From Novosphingobium sp. FKTRR1 (GTDB taxonomy: Bacteria > Pseudomonadota > Alphaproteobacteria > Sphingomonadales > Sphingomonadaceae), in NCBI RefSeq assembly GCF_020404405.1, contig NZ_JAIZDA010000034.1, positions 1-32,502 of the forward strand: a stretch of 32,502 bases of DNA, written 5' to 3'. Under the pieces are notes generated by a model. It worked only from the letters and a program-made list of their open reading frames with translations. It was not told the DNA's origin and did not search any database. Made by a program: the position numbers and the translations under genes. Below are positions 1 to 8,313 of this stretch, piece by piece. Numbering within the stretch: position 1 is the first letter of the stretch; each line of letters starts with the position of its first letter.

Positions 1-75
1 CCAAGGTCAGCGCATCAGCAGGGTCTGCGCTGCGCTGTGTCGATGGCTCCACGCAGCCCCTGCTGTTCCCCAACC

Positions 76-126
76 TGTGACATTTCTATATGGCGCAGAT
101 TGTGACTTCTCTACTTAGCGAGAACA
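76..126. repeat. Tandem 25-bp imperfect repeats, probable IS21-type element end
   Basis: Two adjacent 25-base units (76-100 and 101-125) both begin TGTGAC and share the pattern TGTGACnTYTCTAnnTnGCG. Read leftward, the array begins TGTTCTCGCTAAG and starts exactly where the GntR reading frame loses homology. IS21-family elements carry short repeated terminal sequences and begin with TG, so this is probably the end of such an element whose body lies left of the window. No transposase is visible here, so the family assignment is inference. Bases 1-75 hold nothing else I can support. Confidence 0.4.
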
Positions 127-292
127 CCGTCCCCTCCGTTTCGAGGGTGCGGATGGCCTGACGGACTGTATGCCGGTTCACGCCGAACCTGGCGGCAAGT
201 TCGGAATCGGCAGGCAGCTTGTCGCCAGGGCAAAAGGCACCGCCCCGCATGTCCTGCAGGAGTGAAAGTCGAATCGCTTCCCAGCGCTTCAC
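86..292 (-). pseudogene. GntR-family regulator fragment (winged-helix N-terminus only)
   Basis: The GTG start at 292 overlaps the phnN stop (GTGA), so the gene was co-translated as the last member of the phn operon. Residues 1-56 are a typical GntR winged helix: RWEAIRLSLLQDMRGG, then the PGDKLP turn, then the recognition segment FGVNRHTVRQAIRTLETEG. After the GTV at residues 55-57 similarity ends, and about 12 unrelated residues are read from the neighbouring repeat sequence before a stop. The effector-binding UTRA domain of a PhnF/HutC-type protein is entirely missing. It is therefore a decapitated regulator, most likely broken by an IS insertion at about 126/127. It is a different gene from the regulator at 14399, because both retain the N-terminus and differ in sequence. 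Confidence 0.75.
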
Positions 293-873
293 GACTTGCA
301 GCCTTCTTGAACCGCGCCATCAAGGCATTCTCGACGAGCGAGAGCCGCGACAAGCGCTTCGCCTGCCACTGGGATTTCGCCCGAATTGTCGATCATCAAG
401 GCATCTCCGACATCAAAGGCCATTGTCCTGCTACGTGCGAGGCGCGCACCGATCGCGGCCTCATCTTCCCGGCCGCGTTGCGCGAGCCGCTCCGCGATGG
501 CCTGTTCAGAAGCGCTAATGCCGATAACCTCGAGTGAGGGATAGACTCTGCGTGCATCGCGGATGATGCGGCGCGAGCCGTTGACGACCACGGTATCGCC
601 GCGGGCCAGCCAACCTTCGATCGCCGCTGGAATGCCATATCTCAGGCCATGGGCGTCCCATTGAAGGGCAAACTCCCCGCGCGCGGAGCGTTGGTCGAAT
701 GCCTGGTCATCAATGGGTTCATGATCCTCTCCCGGCGAAGCCGCTCGTGTGATGACGCGACGTACGAAACGGATGCGCGGGTCGCTGGCAAGCTTGGTCC
801 GCGCGTAATCGAGCAGCGTGTCCTTGCCGACGCCGCTGGGGCCGACGACCAGTAGGAGGCGCCCAGGTCTCAC
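289..873 (-). CDS. phnN: Ribose 1,5-bisphosphate phosphokinase PhnN
   Basis: This cytosolic kinase phosphorylates ribose 1,5-bisphosphate to PRPP, the last step that returns the ribose produced by the C-P lyase pathway to metabolism. The 194-residue protein has the expected length. It shows a P-loop GPSGVGKDT at residues 11-19, the RRVITRAASPGEDHE segment typical of guanylate-kinase-like PhnN proteins, and the conserved stretch VVVNGSRRII in the middle. Its start overlaps the end of the upstream DUF1045 gene by four bases, and its stop overlaps the GntR fragment, so it is translationally coupled within the phn operon. Nothing about the enzyme itself looks damaged. Confidence 0.93.
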   Translation of the reverse strand: MRPGRLLLVVGPSGVGKDTLLDYARTKLASDPRIRFVRRVITRAASPGEDHEPIDDQAFDQRSARGEFALQWDAHGLRYGIPAAIEGWLARGDTVVVNGSRRIIRDARRVYPSLEVIGISASEQAIAERLAQRGREDEAAIGARLARSRTMAFDVGDALMIDNSGEIPVAGEALVAALARRECLDGAVQEGCKS

Positions 874-1559
874 AAGCCTGCTCCCAACTGGAAATAGGAT
901 CGGACGTGAAAGTCGGCCCCGGGCTCGCTCTCTTCGAACAGGGCGAGTGCATCGATGAGTATCCCGTTTCTCGCCAGAGCGTCGAACCGGTCCCGTAGTT
1001 CCGGCTCAATGCTTGACGCCTCCTCCCCGGTGACACGGTTCGACAGCGTCATATGGAAGCGAAAGCGCTCGAACACATAGGGATAGCCCCAGCGTTCGAG
1101 ATGGGCCGTTTCAACGTCGTCGAGATCAGCTTGCTTGCGCCGAGCAAGCTCATCATCCGTCGGTGGCGCGCGAAAGCCATCAAAGGCGCCGACGACTGCG
1201 CCAGCAAAGTCGTTTAACGCGGGGCAAGGCGCATCGGGCACGAGAGCGTAGAAGCCACCGATCTGTTCCAGGCGAAGTGGCACAACCGGGAACGGGCGAT
1301 GGGTTGCTGCGAACCGTGCAACGGCGGCTTCGAAATCCTCGATCCGCGCTTCAGGGGCCAGTCGAAACGGGGCCTTGAGCGTTGCGTGAAAACCGTATCG
1401 ACGGGGCTCGGTCGTAAGGCTGGCATCGCGATGGACGATGGCGGGGGTATTAGCGGGGTCGAAAGCATCGCGGCCCAGCCACGCGACGGCGGCCTGTGTC
1501 AGTGGGTGGTCCACTGGCGGCGTAAAGTAGATCGCGTAGCGGGGCTGGACTACCGTCAT
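870..1559 (-). CDS. DUF1045 phosphonate metabolism protein, 2H phosphoesterase fold
   Basis: This is the 229-residue protein commonly found in alphaproteobacterial phn operons (DUF1045, TIGR03223). The sequence shows the two HxT signatures of the 2H phosphoesterase superfamily: HAT at residues 58-60 within YGFHATLKAPF, and HMT at 169-171 within RFRFHMTLSNRV. 2H enzymes cleave 2',3'- or 1,2-cyclic phosphodiesters. The operon lacks PhnP, the enzyme that opens the 5-phosphoribosyl 1,2-cyclic phosphate made by C-P lyase, and this gene sits directly before phnN. My inference is that it replaces PhnP; this is not proven by the sequence. It overlaps both neighbours by four bases (ATGA-type junctions), indicating coupled translation. 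Confidence 0.85.
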   Translation of the reverse strand: MTVVQPRYAIYFTPPVDHPLTQAAVAWLGRDAFDPANTPAIVHRDASLTTEPRRYGFHATLKAPFRLAPEARIEDFEAAVARFAATHRPFPVVPLRLEQIGGFYALVPDAPCPALNDFAGAVVGAFDGFRAPPTDDELARRKQADLDDVETAHLERWGYPYVFERFRFHMTLSNRVTGEEASSIEPELRDRFDALARNGILIDALALFEESEPGADFHVRSYFQLGAGL

Positions 1560-2269
1560 GCCGCGACCTCGGAAAGACGCTTGCTCGCCTGACCCACCTC
1601 GAACAGGCGATCGGCGACGGCATCACGCACTTCCTCATCGTGGAAGATCCCGACCACCGCAGCGCCGCGTGCTTTGGCTTCGCGAATGAGCGCAGCGACC
1701 GTCTTGCGGTTCGCGGCATCGAGCGATGCCGTTGGCTCGTCCAGAAGCAGGACCGGGTACTCAACGACAAATCCGCGGGCAATGTTCACGCGCTGCTGCT
1801 CGCCTCCCGAGAAGGTCGCTGGTGCCAACGACCAGAGACGTTCGGGAATGTTGAGCCGAGAGAGCAGCGATTTTGCCCGGCGGGTCGCTTCGTCCTTGTC
1901 AACACCGGCCGCGCGCGCTGGCTCCGTAACGACGTCCAGAGTGGACACGCGCGGGATCACCCTCAGGAACTGGCTGACGTAGCCGATCGTACGACGGCGA
2001 AGCTCAACGATTTCCCAAGGCTGCGCCGCCACCAGGTCGATCGCCCGATCGTCGGCGGCGATCAGGATTTCGCCAGCGTCGAGCTTGTAATTCGCGTAGA
2101 GGGAACGCAGCAGGGTCGACTTGCCGGCGCCCGAAGGACCGTGGAGGCAAACGCATTCGCCAGCAGAAACGTCGAAAGCGACATCGTTGAAAACGGGTAT
2201 TTGCACACCGCCCTGGGTGTGAAGAGTGAAAGTCTTGGTAAGGCCACGGGCCTGGAGCAGGACGCTCAT
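1556..2269 (-). CDS. phnL: PhnL, ABC-type ATPase of the C-P lyase system
   Basis: PhnL is a soluble ABC-type ATPase associated with the C-P lyase machinery rather than with a transporter. The 237-residue protein contains Walker A GPSGAGKST at 44-52, the ABC signature SGGEQQRVNIARG from 154, and Walker B LLLDEPTASLD from 174. The glutamine-rich lead-in to the signature and the N-terminal LTKTFTLHTQGG are characteristic of PhnL. The gene overlaps the DUF1045 gene by four bases and is separated from phnK by 13 bases. Its role in phosphonate breakdown is known genetically to be essential in E. coli, although its exact mechanical task is less settled than that of PhnK. Confidence 0.92.
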   Translation of the reverse strand: MSVLLQARGLTKTFTLHTQGGVQIPVFNDVAFDVSAGECVCLHGPSGAGKSTLLRSLYANYKLDAGEILIAADDRAIDLVAAQPWEIVELRRRTIGYVSQFLRVIPRVSTLDVVTEPARAAGVDKDEATRRAKSLLSRLNIPERLWSLAPATFSGGEQQRVNIARGFVVEYPVLLLDEPTASLDAANRKTVAALIREAKARGAAVVGIFHDEEVRDAVADRLFEVGQASKRLSEVAA

Positions 2270-2282
2270 GGTGGTGATCTCC

Positions 2283-3077
2283 TCAGGCCTGAAGCACAGA
2301 TGAAACGAGCAGCTGGGTGTACGGATGGTGGGGATCGTCGAGGACCTGATCGGTCAGCCCCTGCTCGATGACCCGGCCACGCTGCATCACCATCAGTCGA
2401 TCGGCAAGCAGGCGAACGACCGCAAGGTCATGTGTGACCAGGATCACAGCGACCCCGATTTCCCGGACAAGCCCGCGCAGGAGGTCGAGCAGACGAGCCT
2501 GCACGGAAACATCAAGGCCCCCGGTTGGCTCGTCCATGAAGACGAGCCGTGGCTGCGTGACGAGGTTTCTGGCGATCTGCAGGCGCTGCTGCATGCCGCC
2601 GGAGAAGAACATCGGCTTGTCGTTGGTCCGGGAAAGGTCGATCTCAACCTTGGTCAGCCAGTCCTGCGCTTCCTCGCGGATGTCGCCGTAATGACGATTG
2701 CCCACCGCCATTAGCCGTTCGCCGATGTTGCCTCCCGCGCTGATGTCCATGCGCAAACCGTCACGCGCGTGCTGGTGGACCATGCCCCAGTCCGTCCGGG
2801 CCAGACGGCGACGCTCTGGCTCGGACAGCCCGAGCACATCGGTCGGGCCCCGGTCCTTGACATCGTAGGTGATCGTCCCCGCATCGGGGGTGAGGCGGCC
2901 GGAAAGGCAGCCCAGGAGAGTGGACTTGCCCGAGCCGGACTCGCCGACGATGCCGAGAACTTCGCCGGGGTAGAGGGCGAAGGAAATATCCTCGCACCCG
3001 ATCTGGCCGCCGTAGGACTTCGAAAGATTGGAGACTTCGAACAGCGCTCGGCGCTTGTGTTCAGCTGCACCGGTCAT
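2283..3077 (-). CDS. phnK: PhnK, ABC-type ATPase that binds the C-P lyase core
   Basis: PhnK is the ABC-type ATPase that docks on PhnJ of the C-P lyase core complex. I place the start at the ATG at 3077, which overlaps the phnJ stop (ATGA), giving 264 residues. A longer reading from 3155 would lie inside phnJ and has no support. Walker A GESGSGKST is at 45-53, the signature SGGMQQRLQIAR at 159-170 and Walker B MDEPTGGLD from 181. The segment around HQHARDGLRMDISAGGN is typical of PhnK and distinguishes it from oligopeptide-type ATPases. It is part of the leftward phn operon between phnJ and phnL. Confidence 0.93.
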   Translation of the reverse strand: MTGAAEHKRRALFEVSNLSKSYGGQIGCEDISFALYPGEVLGIVGESGSGKSTLLGCLSGRLTPDAGTITYDVKDRGPTDVLGLSEPERRRLARTDWGMVHQHARDGLRMDISAGGNIGERLMAVGNRHYGDIREEAQDWLTKVEIDLSRTNDKPMFFSGGMQQRLQIARNLVTQPRLVFMDEPTGGLDVSVQARLLDLLRGLVREIGVAVILVTHDLAVVRLLADRLMVMQRGRVIEQGLTDQVLDDPHHPYTQLLVSSVLQA

Positions 3078-3967
3078 CGTACGTTCTCCTCGATGGAAAC
3101 AGGCATATCGGTCTGACGCGCCTGACGTTCGTTGCAGAAATCGGTGTCCGAACACACGAACATGCGTGAGCCCTTGTCGTCGGTGATGATCTCATCGAGA
3201 TAGCTTTCGGAGGAGCCGCAGAGCGAGCAGCTTCCCTCCCACTGCTGCACCTCGAAGGGATAGTCGTCGAAATCGAGGCTTCGGACCGAGGTGTAAGGCG
3301 GGACCGCGTAGATGCGGCGTTCGCGACCAGCGCCGAACAGCTGGATCGCCGGGTTCATTTCCATTTTCGGATTGTCGAACTTGGGAATGGGTGACGGTGC
3401 CATGAGATGGCGGCCATTTGCGATCGTAGGGTAGTCGTAGCTGCGCGTGATACGCCCGTAGTGGGCAATATCCTCGAACAGGGTGACCTGCATGGCGCCA
3501 TATTCTGCGTAGGCGTGCATCTTGCGCACTTCGGTCTCGCGAGGCTCGATCATGCGCAGTGGCTCGGGCTGCGGAACCTGGTAGACGATGAGCTGCTCTT
3601 CGCGCAGCGGCGTTTCCGGGATGCGGTGGCGGGTCTGAACGATGGTTGCTTCATCGACCTTGTCGGTGACGGCAACGTCGGTGACGGTCTCGAAGAAGCG
3701 TCGGATCGACACCGCATTCACGGTATCGTCAGCGCCCTGGTCGATAACCTTCAGGCGGTCTTCAGGACCGATCACTGCGGCGGTGATCTGCATGCCGCCC
3801 GTACCCCAGCCATAGGCGAGCGGCATCTCGCGCCCTCCGAACGGCACCTGGTAGCCGGGAATGGAGAGAGCTTTTATCAGCGAACGTCGGATCATTCGCT
3901 TTGTCTGTTCATCGAGGTAGGCGAAGTTGTAGCCTTCGCCTTCGATTTCGTGGGTGCGCGCGGTCAT
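3074..3967 (-). CDS. phnJ: PhnJ, alpha-D-ribose 1-methylphosphonate 5-phosphate C-P lyase
   Basis: PhnJ is the radical SAM-type enzyme that breaks the carbon-phosphorus bond in 5-phosphoribosyl 1-phosphonate, releasing the alkane and the 1,2-cyclic phosphate. The 297-residue protein has the four conserved cysteines at 247, 250, 272 and 278 (C-x2-C-x21-C-x5-C). This is the same spacing as Cys241/244/266/272 of E. coli PhnJ, with a constant offset of six. The radical-carrying glycine of E. coli (Gly32) corresponds to Gly38 in SIPGYQVPFGGREMPLAYG. The key residues are therefore intact and the enzyme should be functional. The gene overlaps phnI and phnK by four bases each. Confidence 0.96.
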   Translation of the reverse strand: MTARTHEIEGEGYNFAYLDEQTKRMIRRSLIKALSIPGYQVPFGGREMPLAYGWGTGGMQITAAVIGPEDRLKVIDQGADDTVNAVSIRRFFETVTDVAVTDKVDEATIVQTRHRIPETPLREEQLIVYQVPQPEPLRMIEPRETEVRKMHAYAEYGAMQVTLFEDIAHYGRITRSYDYPTIANGRHLMAPSPIPKFDNPKMEMNPAIQLFGAGRERRIYAVPPYTSVRSLDFDDYPFEVQQWEGSCSLCGSSESYLDEIITDDKGSRMFVCSDTDFCNERQARQTDMPVSIEENVR

Positions 3968-5073
3968 TGCGCCGGTTCCTTGTTTTCGCTGGTGCTGGTT
4001 CGCGCGGCGTCGCGCTCGGCGCGCAGTTGGCGGACCAGCTGGATCTCAGCCTGGAAGTCAACATAGTGGGGCAGCTTCAGGTGCGATACGAAGCCGCTCG
4101 CCTCGACGTTGTCGGCATGCGAAAGGACGAATTCCTCGTCCTGCGCCGGGTAGCGGACGCTCTCGCCGAATTCAGGGGCCCGCAGGGCCCGGTCTACCAG
4201 AGCCATGGACATGGCTTTGCGTTCGCAGTGGCCGAAAGCGAGACCGTAACCGCGTGAAAACTGCGGAGGGACAGTCTCGCTGCCCTGGAACTGGTTGACC
4301 ATCTGGCATTCGGTCACGGTGACTTCGGCTACCGCCACCGGGAAGCCAAGCTCCTCCGGCACGATCTCGACCAGAATTTCGCCAAGGCGCATCTCGCCGA
4401 CGAAGGGGTGAGCGTTGCCGTATCCTCGCATCGTCGAATAGGCGAGGCCGAGCAGCATGCCCTCATCAGCGCGTGCGAGGCTCTGAAGGCGTTGGTCGCG
4501 GCCAGCGGGGAACGACATCGGTTCGCGTGTCAGATCGAAGACGTCATCCTGAGGCACCGGGATTTCCGGCTCGATGATGCCTTCCCCGTCCAGCACGTCG
4601 ATTACCCGCGGGACAACCTGATCGAGCGGTTCATCGGCAAGGACAGCTGTTTCCGGATCACCCTCGGCGGCGAGTGCGAAGTCCAGCAGACGGTGGGTGT
4701 AGTCGTAGGTTGGTCCCAGCACCTGGCCGCCGGGGATATCCTTGAAGATCGCAGACACGCGACGTCGGACGGCCATTGCCGCTGTATCGACCGCTTCCGA
4801 GGTCGCGATACGCGGCAGGGTCGTGCGGTATGCGCGCAACAGGAATACCGCCTCGACCGTATCGCCTCGCGCCTGCTTCAGCGCGAGCGCCGCGAGTTCG
4901 CGGTCGTAGATGGAGCCTTCCGTCATTACTCGGTCGACCGCGAGATCGAGCTGCTCGCTGATCTGGTCGAGGCCAAGTTCGTTGACGTCAGGGGAACCCC
5001 GGCGGGTTTCGGCGATCAGCCGGTGGGAGTTGCGGATGGCCTGCTCGCCACCCTTTACGGCCACATAAGCCAT
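3964..5073 (-). CDS. phnI: PhnI, nucleosidase component of the C-P lyase core
   Basis: PhnI catalyses the attack of the phosphonate on the ribose of ATP, displacing adenine, within the PhnGHI complex. I choose the ATG at 5073, giving 369 residues, because the protein then starts MAYVAVKGGEQAI, which is the family N-terminus, and leaves one base after the phnH stop. A longer reading to 5205 would overlap phnH and is not credible. Family landmarks include GGQVLGPTYDYTHRLLDFAL near residues 120-140. The C-terminus overlaps the start of phnJ by four bases. The last ~20 residues are polar and variable, as is usual in this family. Confidence 0.95.
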   Translation of the reverse strand: MAYVAVKGGEQAIRNSHRLIAETRRGSPDVNELGLDQISEQLDLAVDRVMTEGSIYDRELAALALKQARGDTVEAVFLLRAYRTTLPRIATSEAVDTAAMAVRRRVSAIFKDIPGGQVLGPTYDYTHRLLDFALAAEGDPETAVLADEPLDQVVPRVIDVLDGEGIIEPEIPVPQDDVFDLTREPMSFPAGRDQRLQSLARADEGMLLGLAYSTMRGYGNAHPFVGEMRLGEILVEIVPEELGFPVAVAEVTVTECQMVNQFQGSETVPPQFSRGYGLAFGHCERKAMSMALVDRALRAPEFGESVRYPAQDEEFVLSHADNVEASGFVSHLKLPHYVDFQAEIQLVRQLRAERDAARTSTSENKEPAQ

Positions 5074-5074
5074 G

Positions 5075-5692
5075 TCAGATCTCCACGGTAATGGTACGCG
5101 GCAGACCGACCATCGCGCTGCCGCATGTGAAGAAGATGTCGACGCCGGCGGGATAGAGCTCCCGGTTGAGATCCCAGTCCGACCAGAAGCTGTCCGGCAG
5201 GCCATCGATGGCGACCGATCGCTCCCCCTTGATACCCGGCCCGCGCCAGGTCCGTGGCGGCCCCTGATCGAGTGAGGAGACCTGGATAATCAGGGTCGTC
5301 GAACGATCAGGATATTCGTCAGTCCCCTGAGCAAAGGCGGTCAGGCCGGGCATTTCAGAAGGATCGGAAACGACCGCAAACCGCGCAACGTCGGCCTCCC
5401 CACTGACCGGGACTCCCGTGTGGAACCCAAGCCAGGTCCTGACTGCTTCTCCCGCAGCCGACGGAGCGAGCCAAACGGAGGTTTCGCCATCGAGCAATGT
5501 CAGCGCCAGTGCGCCGGTCGCGCTGGAGAGCGGCTCGGGAGCTTGCTGGTTCTGATCGAGCGTGATGACGCGCCCCGGATAGGCGGTCGCCGTCATGATC
5601 GCGCGGAATGTCGCCTGGGAGTCGAAGACCGGATCGGCGAAGCCTGGCAGGAGGCTTGCACTTGCGGGCGGGGTGAAGGCGTGCTGTGTCAT
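5075..5692 (-). CDS. phnH: PhnH, C-P lyase core component
   Basis: PhnH is a structural component of the PhnGHIJ core. It resembles PLP-dependent transferases in fold but lacks the cofactor. The 205-residue protein carries the family features FADPVFDSQATFRAIM, the downstream AYPG, and a C-terminal segment with DIFFTCG and GLPRTITVEI. The start overlaps the phnG stop by four bases and the stop lies one base before phnI, so the core genes are tightly coupled. Length and order (G, H, I, J) are the usual ones for a working C-P lyase operon. Confidence 0.93.
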   Translation of the reverse strand: MTQHAFTPPASASLLPGFADPVFDSQATFRAIMTATAYPGRVITLDQNQQAPEPLSSATGALALTLLDGETSVWLAPSAAGEAVRTWLGFHTGVPVSGEADVARFAVVSDPSEMPGLTAFAQGTDEYPDRSTTLIIQVSSLDQGPPRTWRGPGIKGERSVAIDGLPDSFWSDWDLNRELYPAGVDIFFTCGSAMVGLPRTITVEI

Positions 5693-6165
5693 GACAGGTT
5701 GTCTCCGCGAACCATCGTGAAGAACTCGACTTTGGTTGCTGCGGCCTTGCGGCTCGCGAGAAGGCGACGGTCGCTTTCGACCTTGCGCAGCGGCTCGATC
5801 ACCTGTTCGAGCAAGGTCGCTTGCAACTCATGCTGCTGAAGGCGTGCATCAAGCAGAGCAGCCAGTTCCGCCTGCCTGCGGCTGCGGCCCGAAGCATAGC
5901 CGTGTCCGACAGCCCCGTCGGGCAGGCGCACCGAGCAACGCGTGACCGTCATTTCGCCAAGGTTGAACTGCGCGCCGGTGCCACCGGCCCGGCCGCGGAC
6001 CATGACCAGTCCGACGTGCGGAGCGCGAAGCCATTCGAAATCCACGTCGGCAAGATGAGCAGCGGCCAGATTTTCCACGTCGTCGGCACGGGCGCGCGAG
6101 AGGATGCCGATCCAATCCGCGCGCGCGGTATCCGCACCGGTCCCTTGAGGTAGGGCGTTTTCCAT
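5689..6165 (-). CDS. phnG: PhnG, C-P lyase core component
   Basis: PhnG is the small subunit of the C-P lyase core (PhnG2H2I2J2). Recognisable family parts are the central GGTGAQFNLGEMTVTR, the segment DGAVGHGYASGRSRRQAE, and the C-terminal VEFFTMVRGDN. I favour the ATG at 6165 (158 residues), close to the family length. An ATG at 6180 and a GTG at 6213, three bases after the phnM stop, are alternatives, and none has a clear ribosome-binding site. Translation is probably coupled to phnM. The end overlaps phnH by four bases. Confidence 0.9.
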   Translation of the reverse strand: MENALPQGTGADTARADWIGILSRARADDVENLAAAHLADVDFEWLRAPHVGLVMVRGRAGGTGAQFNLGEMTVTRCSVRLPDGAVGHGYASGRSRRQAELAALLDARLQQHELQATLLEQVIEPLRKVESDRRLLASRKAAATKVEFFTMVRGDNLS

Positions 6166-6216
6166 CGTTGAGAATTCCATCGAGAAAGGAAGTGCTGGGA
6201 GTCCTGCTCCCACGGA

Positions 6217-7359
6217 TCACAGGATGCGTCGGCCACCGATCCAGATGTTTCGGATCACTGGCAGGCCATCGACCACCCGGACGCGCAAAAGATCGGCACG
6301 AAGGCTAGGAGCGATGGAGCCGCGATCGTCGAAACGAAGCGCCTGTGCGGGTGCCAGCGAGCCCATCGCGACCACCTTGGCCAGGTCGAAGCCCATGCCA
6401 GCCAGCTTGAAGATGGCCTGCAGCATGCTCGAGGGCACATAGTCCGAGCTAAGGATGTCGACGAGACCGGCGTGCGCAAGTTCGATTGCGCTGACATTGC
6501 CCGAGTGGGACTTGCCAAGAACGACGTTTGGCGCGCCCATGACGTTCTTCATCCCATGATCGTGAGCGCGCTGGGCCGCTTCGAGCGTGGTCGGAAACTC
6601 GCAGATACCCACGCCGTACGTGTGCGACTGGTCGACATCCTCGACAGTGGTATCGTCATGGCTCGCCAGGGGCAGGCCATGAAGGGCAGCCTCTGCAAGG
6701 ATTGCATCGCGGCTACGGGGGGTATGGGTCTGCTGGTTGTTCCGGCAGACTTCGAGATGCGCTGCAAACTCTTCATCATTCCAGACCCGCGCATGCTTTT
6801 TGCGGTAGTATTCGCGGTAGATGTCCAGGTTGCGCCATTGGCGCTGGCCGGGCGTGTGATCCATGAGGCTGATGAGGCGGACGGTTGGGTCTGCCAGCCT
6901 GCCTCTCGCAAACTCGAGGACACCGGGATCGGCAAGCTCGCAGCGCAAGTGAAGGTAGTGCTCAGCCTTCAGCAAGCCGGCGTCGCGCGCCGCTTTCAGA
7001 CTGCTGATCGCTCCGTCAAGCATGGCTGCACGGGCACCATCGCCATCGTAGTCGCCGAGCGCGAGTGAATCGACAACCGTGGTGATACCGGCGCCGAGGA
7101 GTTCCCAGTCGTGCGTCAGAACCGATCCGATCGGGAACGGCCAGGTCACGCGAGGGCGCGGACGGAAGTGGCGCTCGATATTGTCGGTGTGAAGGTCGAT
7201 CAGCCCCGGCAGCAAGAAGTCGCCTTCCAGGTCTTCGCCCGGGACTGCGAGTGTCGCCTCTGGTTCGACGGCAGCGATTTGCGCGCCGTCAAGGCGGATG
7301 CTGCCCGTGACGACGCGGTCGGCCAGAACCAGTTGGGCGTTTGTGAGCAGATCAGCCAT
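6217..7359 (-). CDS. phnM: PhnM, ribose 1-methylphosphonate 5-triphosphate diphosphatase
   Basis: PhnM is an amidohydrolase-superfamily metal enzyme that removes pyrophosphate from the 5-triphosphoribosyl phosphonate formed by PhnGHI. The 380-residue protein shows the family sequences PGLIDLHTDNIERHF near 51-65, DHTPGQRQW near 166, ASHDDTTVED near 230, and ILSSDYVPSSML near 307, which together supply the usual metal and substrate contacts. It is the first gene of the phn block as it now stands. The IS5-family element ends only about 20 bases upstream of its start codon, so its expression must now come from within the element or by readthrough across it. Confidence 0.95.
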   Translation of the reverse strand: MADLLTNAQLVLADRVVTGSIRLDGAQIAAVEPEATLAVPGEDLEGDFLLPGLIDLHTDNIERHFRPRPRVTWPFPIGSVLTHDWELLGAGITTVVDSLALGDYDGDGARAAMLDGAISSLKAARDAGLLKAEHYLHLRCELADPGVLEFARGRLADPTVRLISLMDHTPGQRQWRNLDIYREYYRKKHARVWNDEEFAAHLEVCRNNQQTHTPRSRDAILAEAALHGLPLASHDDTTVEDVDQSHTYGVGICEFPTTLEAAQRAHDHGMKNVMGAPNVVLGKSHSGNVSAIELAHAGLVDILSSDYVPSSMLQAIFKLAGMGFDLAKVVAMGSLAPAQALRFDDRGSIAPSLRADLLRVRVVDGLPVIRNIWIGGRRIL

Positions 7360-7382
7360 TCAAGGGGCCTTTCGAGACCTTA

Positions 7383-8313
7383 GAGCCCGATTCAAAAGTT
7401 TCTCAATGGTTTGAGAATGTTGCGATCCTGCGGGTGAGCATGCGGATGCTGGCCACGGTGGCCCATGCGGTGGAGCTTTCGATGGATCGCTCCCAGTCTT
7501 TGGCCAGACGGCGGCACCGGCCCAGCCATGCGAATGTGCGTTCGACCACCCATCGGCGCGGCAAGATCTCGAAGCCTTTGGCGGTATCCGATCGCTTGAT
7601 GATTTCGAGCGTCCACCTGCCGTGGCCCTTGAGCGCGTCCTTGAGTTTGCTGCCTGCATAGCCGCCATCGGCGAAGACGTGCCGCAGCCAGGGGAACCGG
7701 AAGCGGACGGCTTTGAGGACATCGGGCGCGCCATCGCGATCCTGGATGTCGGCGGCATGGACGAGGATGAAGATCAAAAATCCGCAGGTGTCGGTGAGGA
7801 TGTGCCGCTTGCGGCCCTTGATCTTCTTGCCCGCATCGTAGCCGGAAACGCCGCCGCTTTCCGTCGTTTTGACCGACTGGCTGTCGATCACGCCCGCCGT
7901 CGGGCTCGCCTCCCGGCCAACCTGCTGGCGCGCTGTCATCGCCAGAAGATGGTTGATTGTCGTGAGCAGGCCACTGTCCCGCCAGCCGTAGAAATAACCG
8001 CGCACTGTCGAGATCGGTGGAAAGCATTTGGGCAACATGCGCCATGCACAACCGCTCGACGCTATGTACAAGATCGCGTCCATCACCGCGCGCAGGCGCG
8101 TTGTCCGCGGCCGCCCACCACTGCGAGCCGGTGGCAACAAAGGCTCGATCAGCGCCCATTCCCCGTCGCGTAAATCGCTTGGGTAGCCCGGCCCATTGCG
8201 CATATGCTGCCGCCGGGCGGTATCAGTCCAGGCCATGTGCTTCTCCATTCGTCTCGACAACGACGGTGAATCACATCCTGCTGATATCGCTCAACTACTT
8301 TCCGCTCGGGCTC
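7383..8313 (-). mobile_element. IS5-family insertion sequence with terminal repeats and TTA target duplication
   Basis: The element is 931 bp. Its ends are imperfect inverted repeats of 17 bases, GAGCCCGATTCAAAAGT at the left and GAGCCCGAGCGGAAAGT (reverse complement) at the right, matching at 13 positions. The same three bases, TTA, lie directly outside both ends (7380-7382 and 8314-8316), a 3-bp target duplication as in the IS1031-type subgroup of IS5. It sits between the 2OG-oxygenase gene and phnM, in the same orientation as the operon. The clean ends, intact duplication and intact transposase gene point to a recent insertion. Confidence 0.9.
7403..8236 (-). CDS. IS5-family transposase (DDE type)
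   Basis: The 277-residue single-frame transposase starts best at the ATG at 8236, preceded by GGAGA at good spacing; the longer reading to 8260 is less likely. The N-terminal part (YPSDLRDGEWALIEPLLPP) is the IS5 helix-turn-helix domain. The DDE-type catalytic core shows GVIDSQSVKTTESGG (first Asp), VFADGGYAG (second Asp) and RRWVVERTFAWLGR (Glu). No frameshift is needed, which separates it from the two-frame IS427 subgroup. Nothing suggests loss of function. Confidence 0.92.
   Translation of the reverse strand: MAWTDTARRQHMRNGPGYPSDLRDGEWALIEPLLPPARSGGRPRTTRLRAVMDAILYIASSGCAWRMLPKCFPPISTVRGYFYGWRDSGLLTTINHLLAMTARQQVGREASPTAGVIDSQSVKTTESGGVSGYDAGKKIKGRKRHILTDTCGFLIFILVHAADIQDRDGAPDVLKAVRFRFPWLRHVFADGGYAGSKLKDALKGHGRWTLEIIKRSDTAKGFEILPRRWVVERTFAWLGRCRRLAKDWERSIESSTAWATVASIRMLTRRIATFSNH

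Noticed and set aside
3078..3155. Longer N-terminus for PhnK
   Set aside because: It would lie wholly inside phnJ; the ATGA overlap at 3074-3077 gives the normal start.
5074..5205. Longer N-terminus for PhnI
   Set aside because: It overlaps phnH and the added residues are low-complexity; MAYVAVKGGE at 5073 is the family start.
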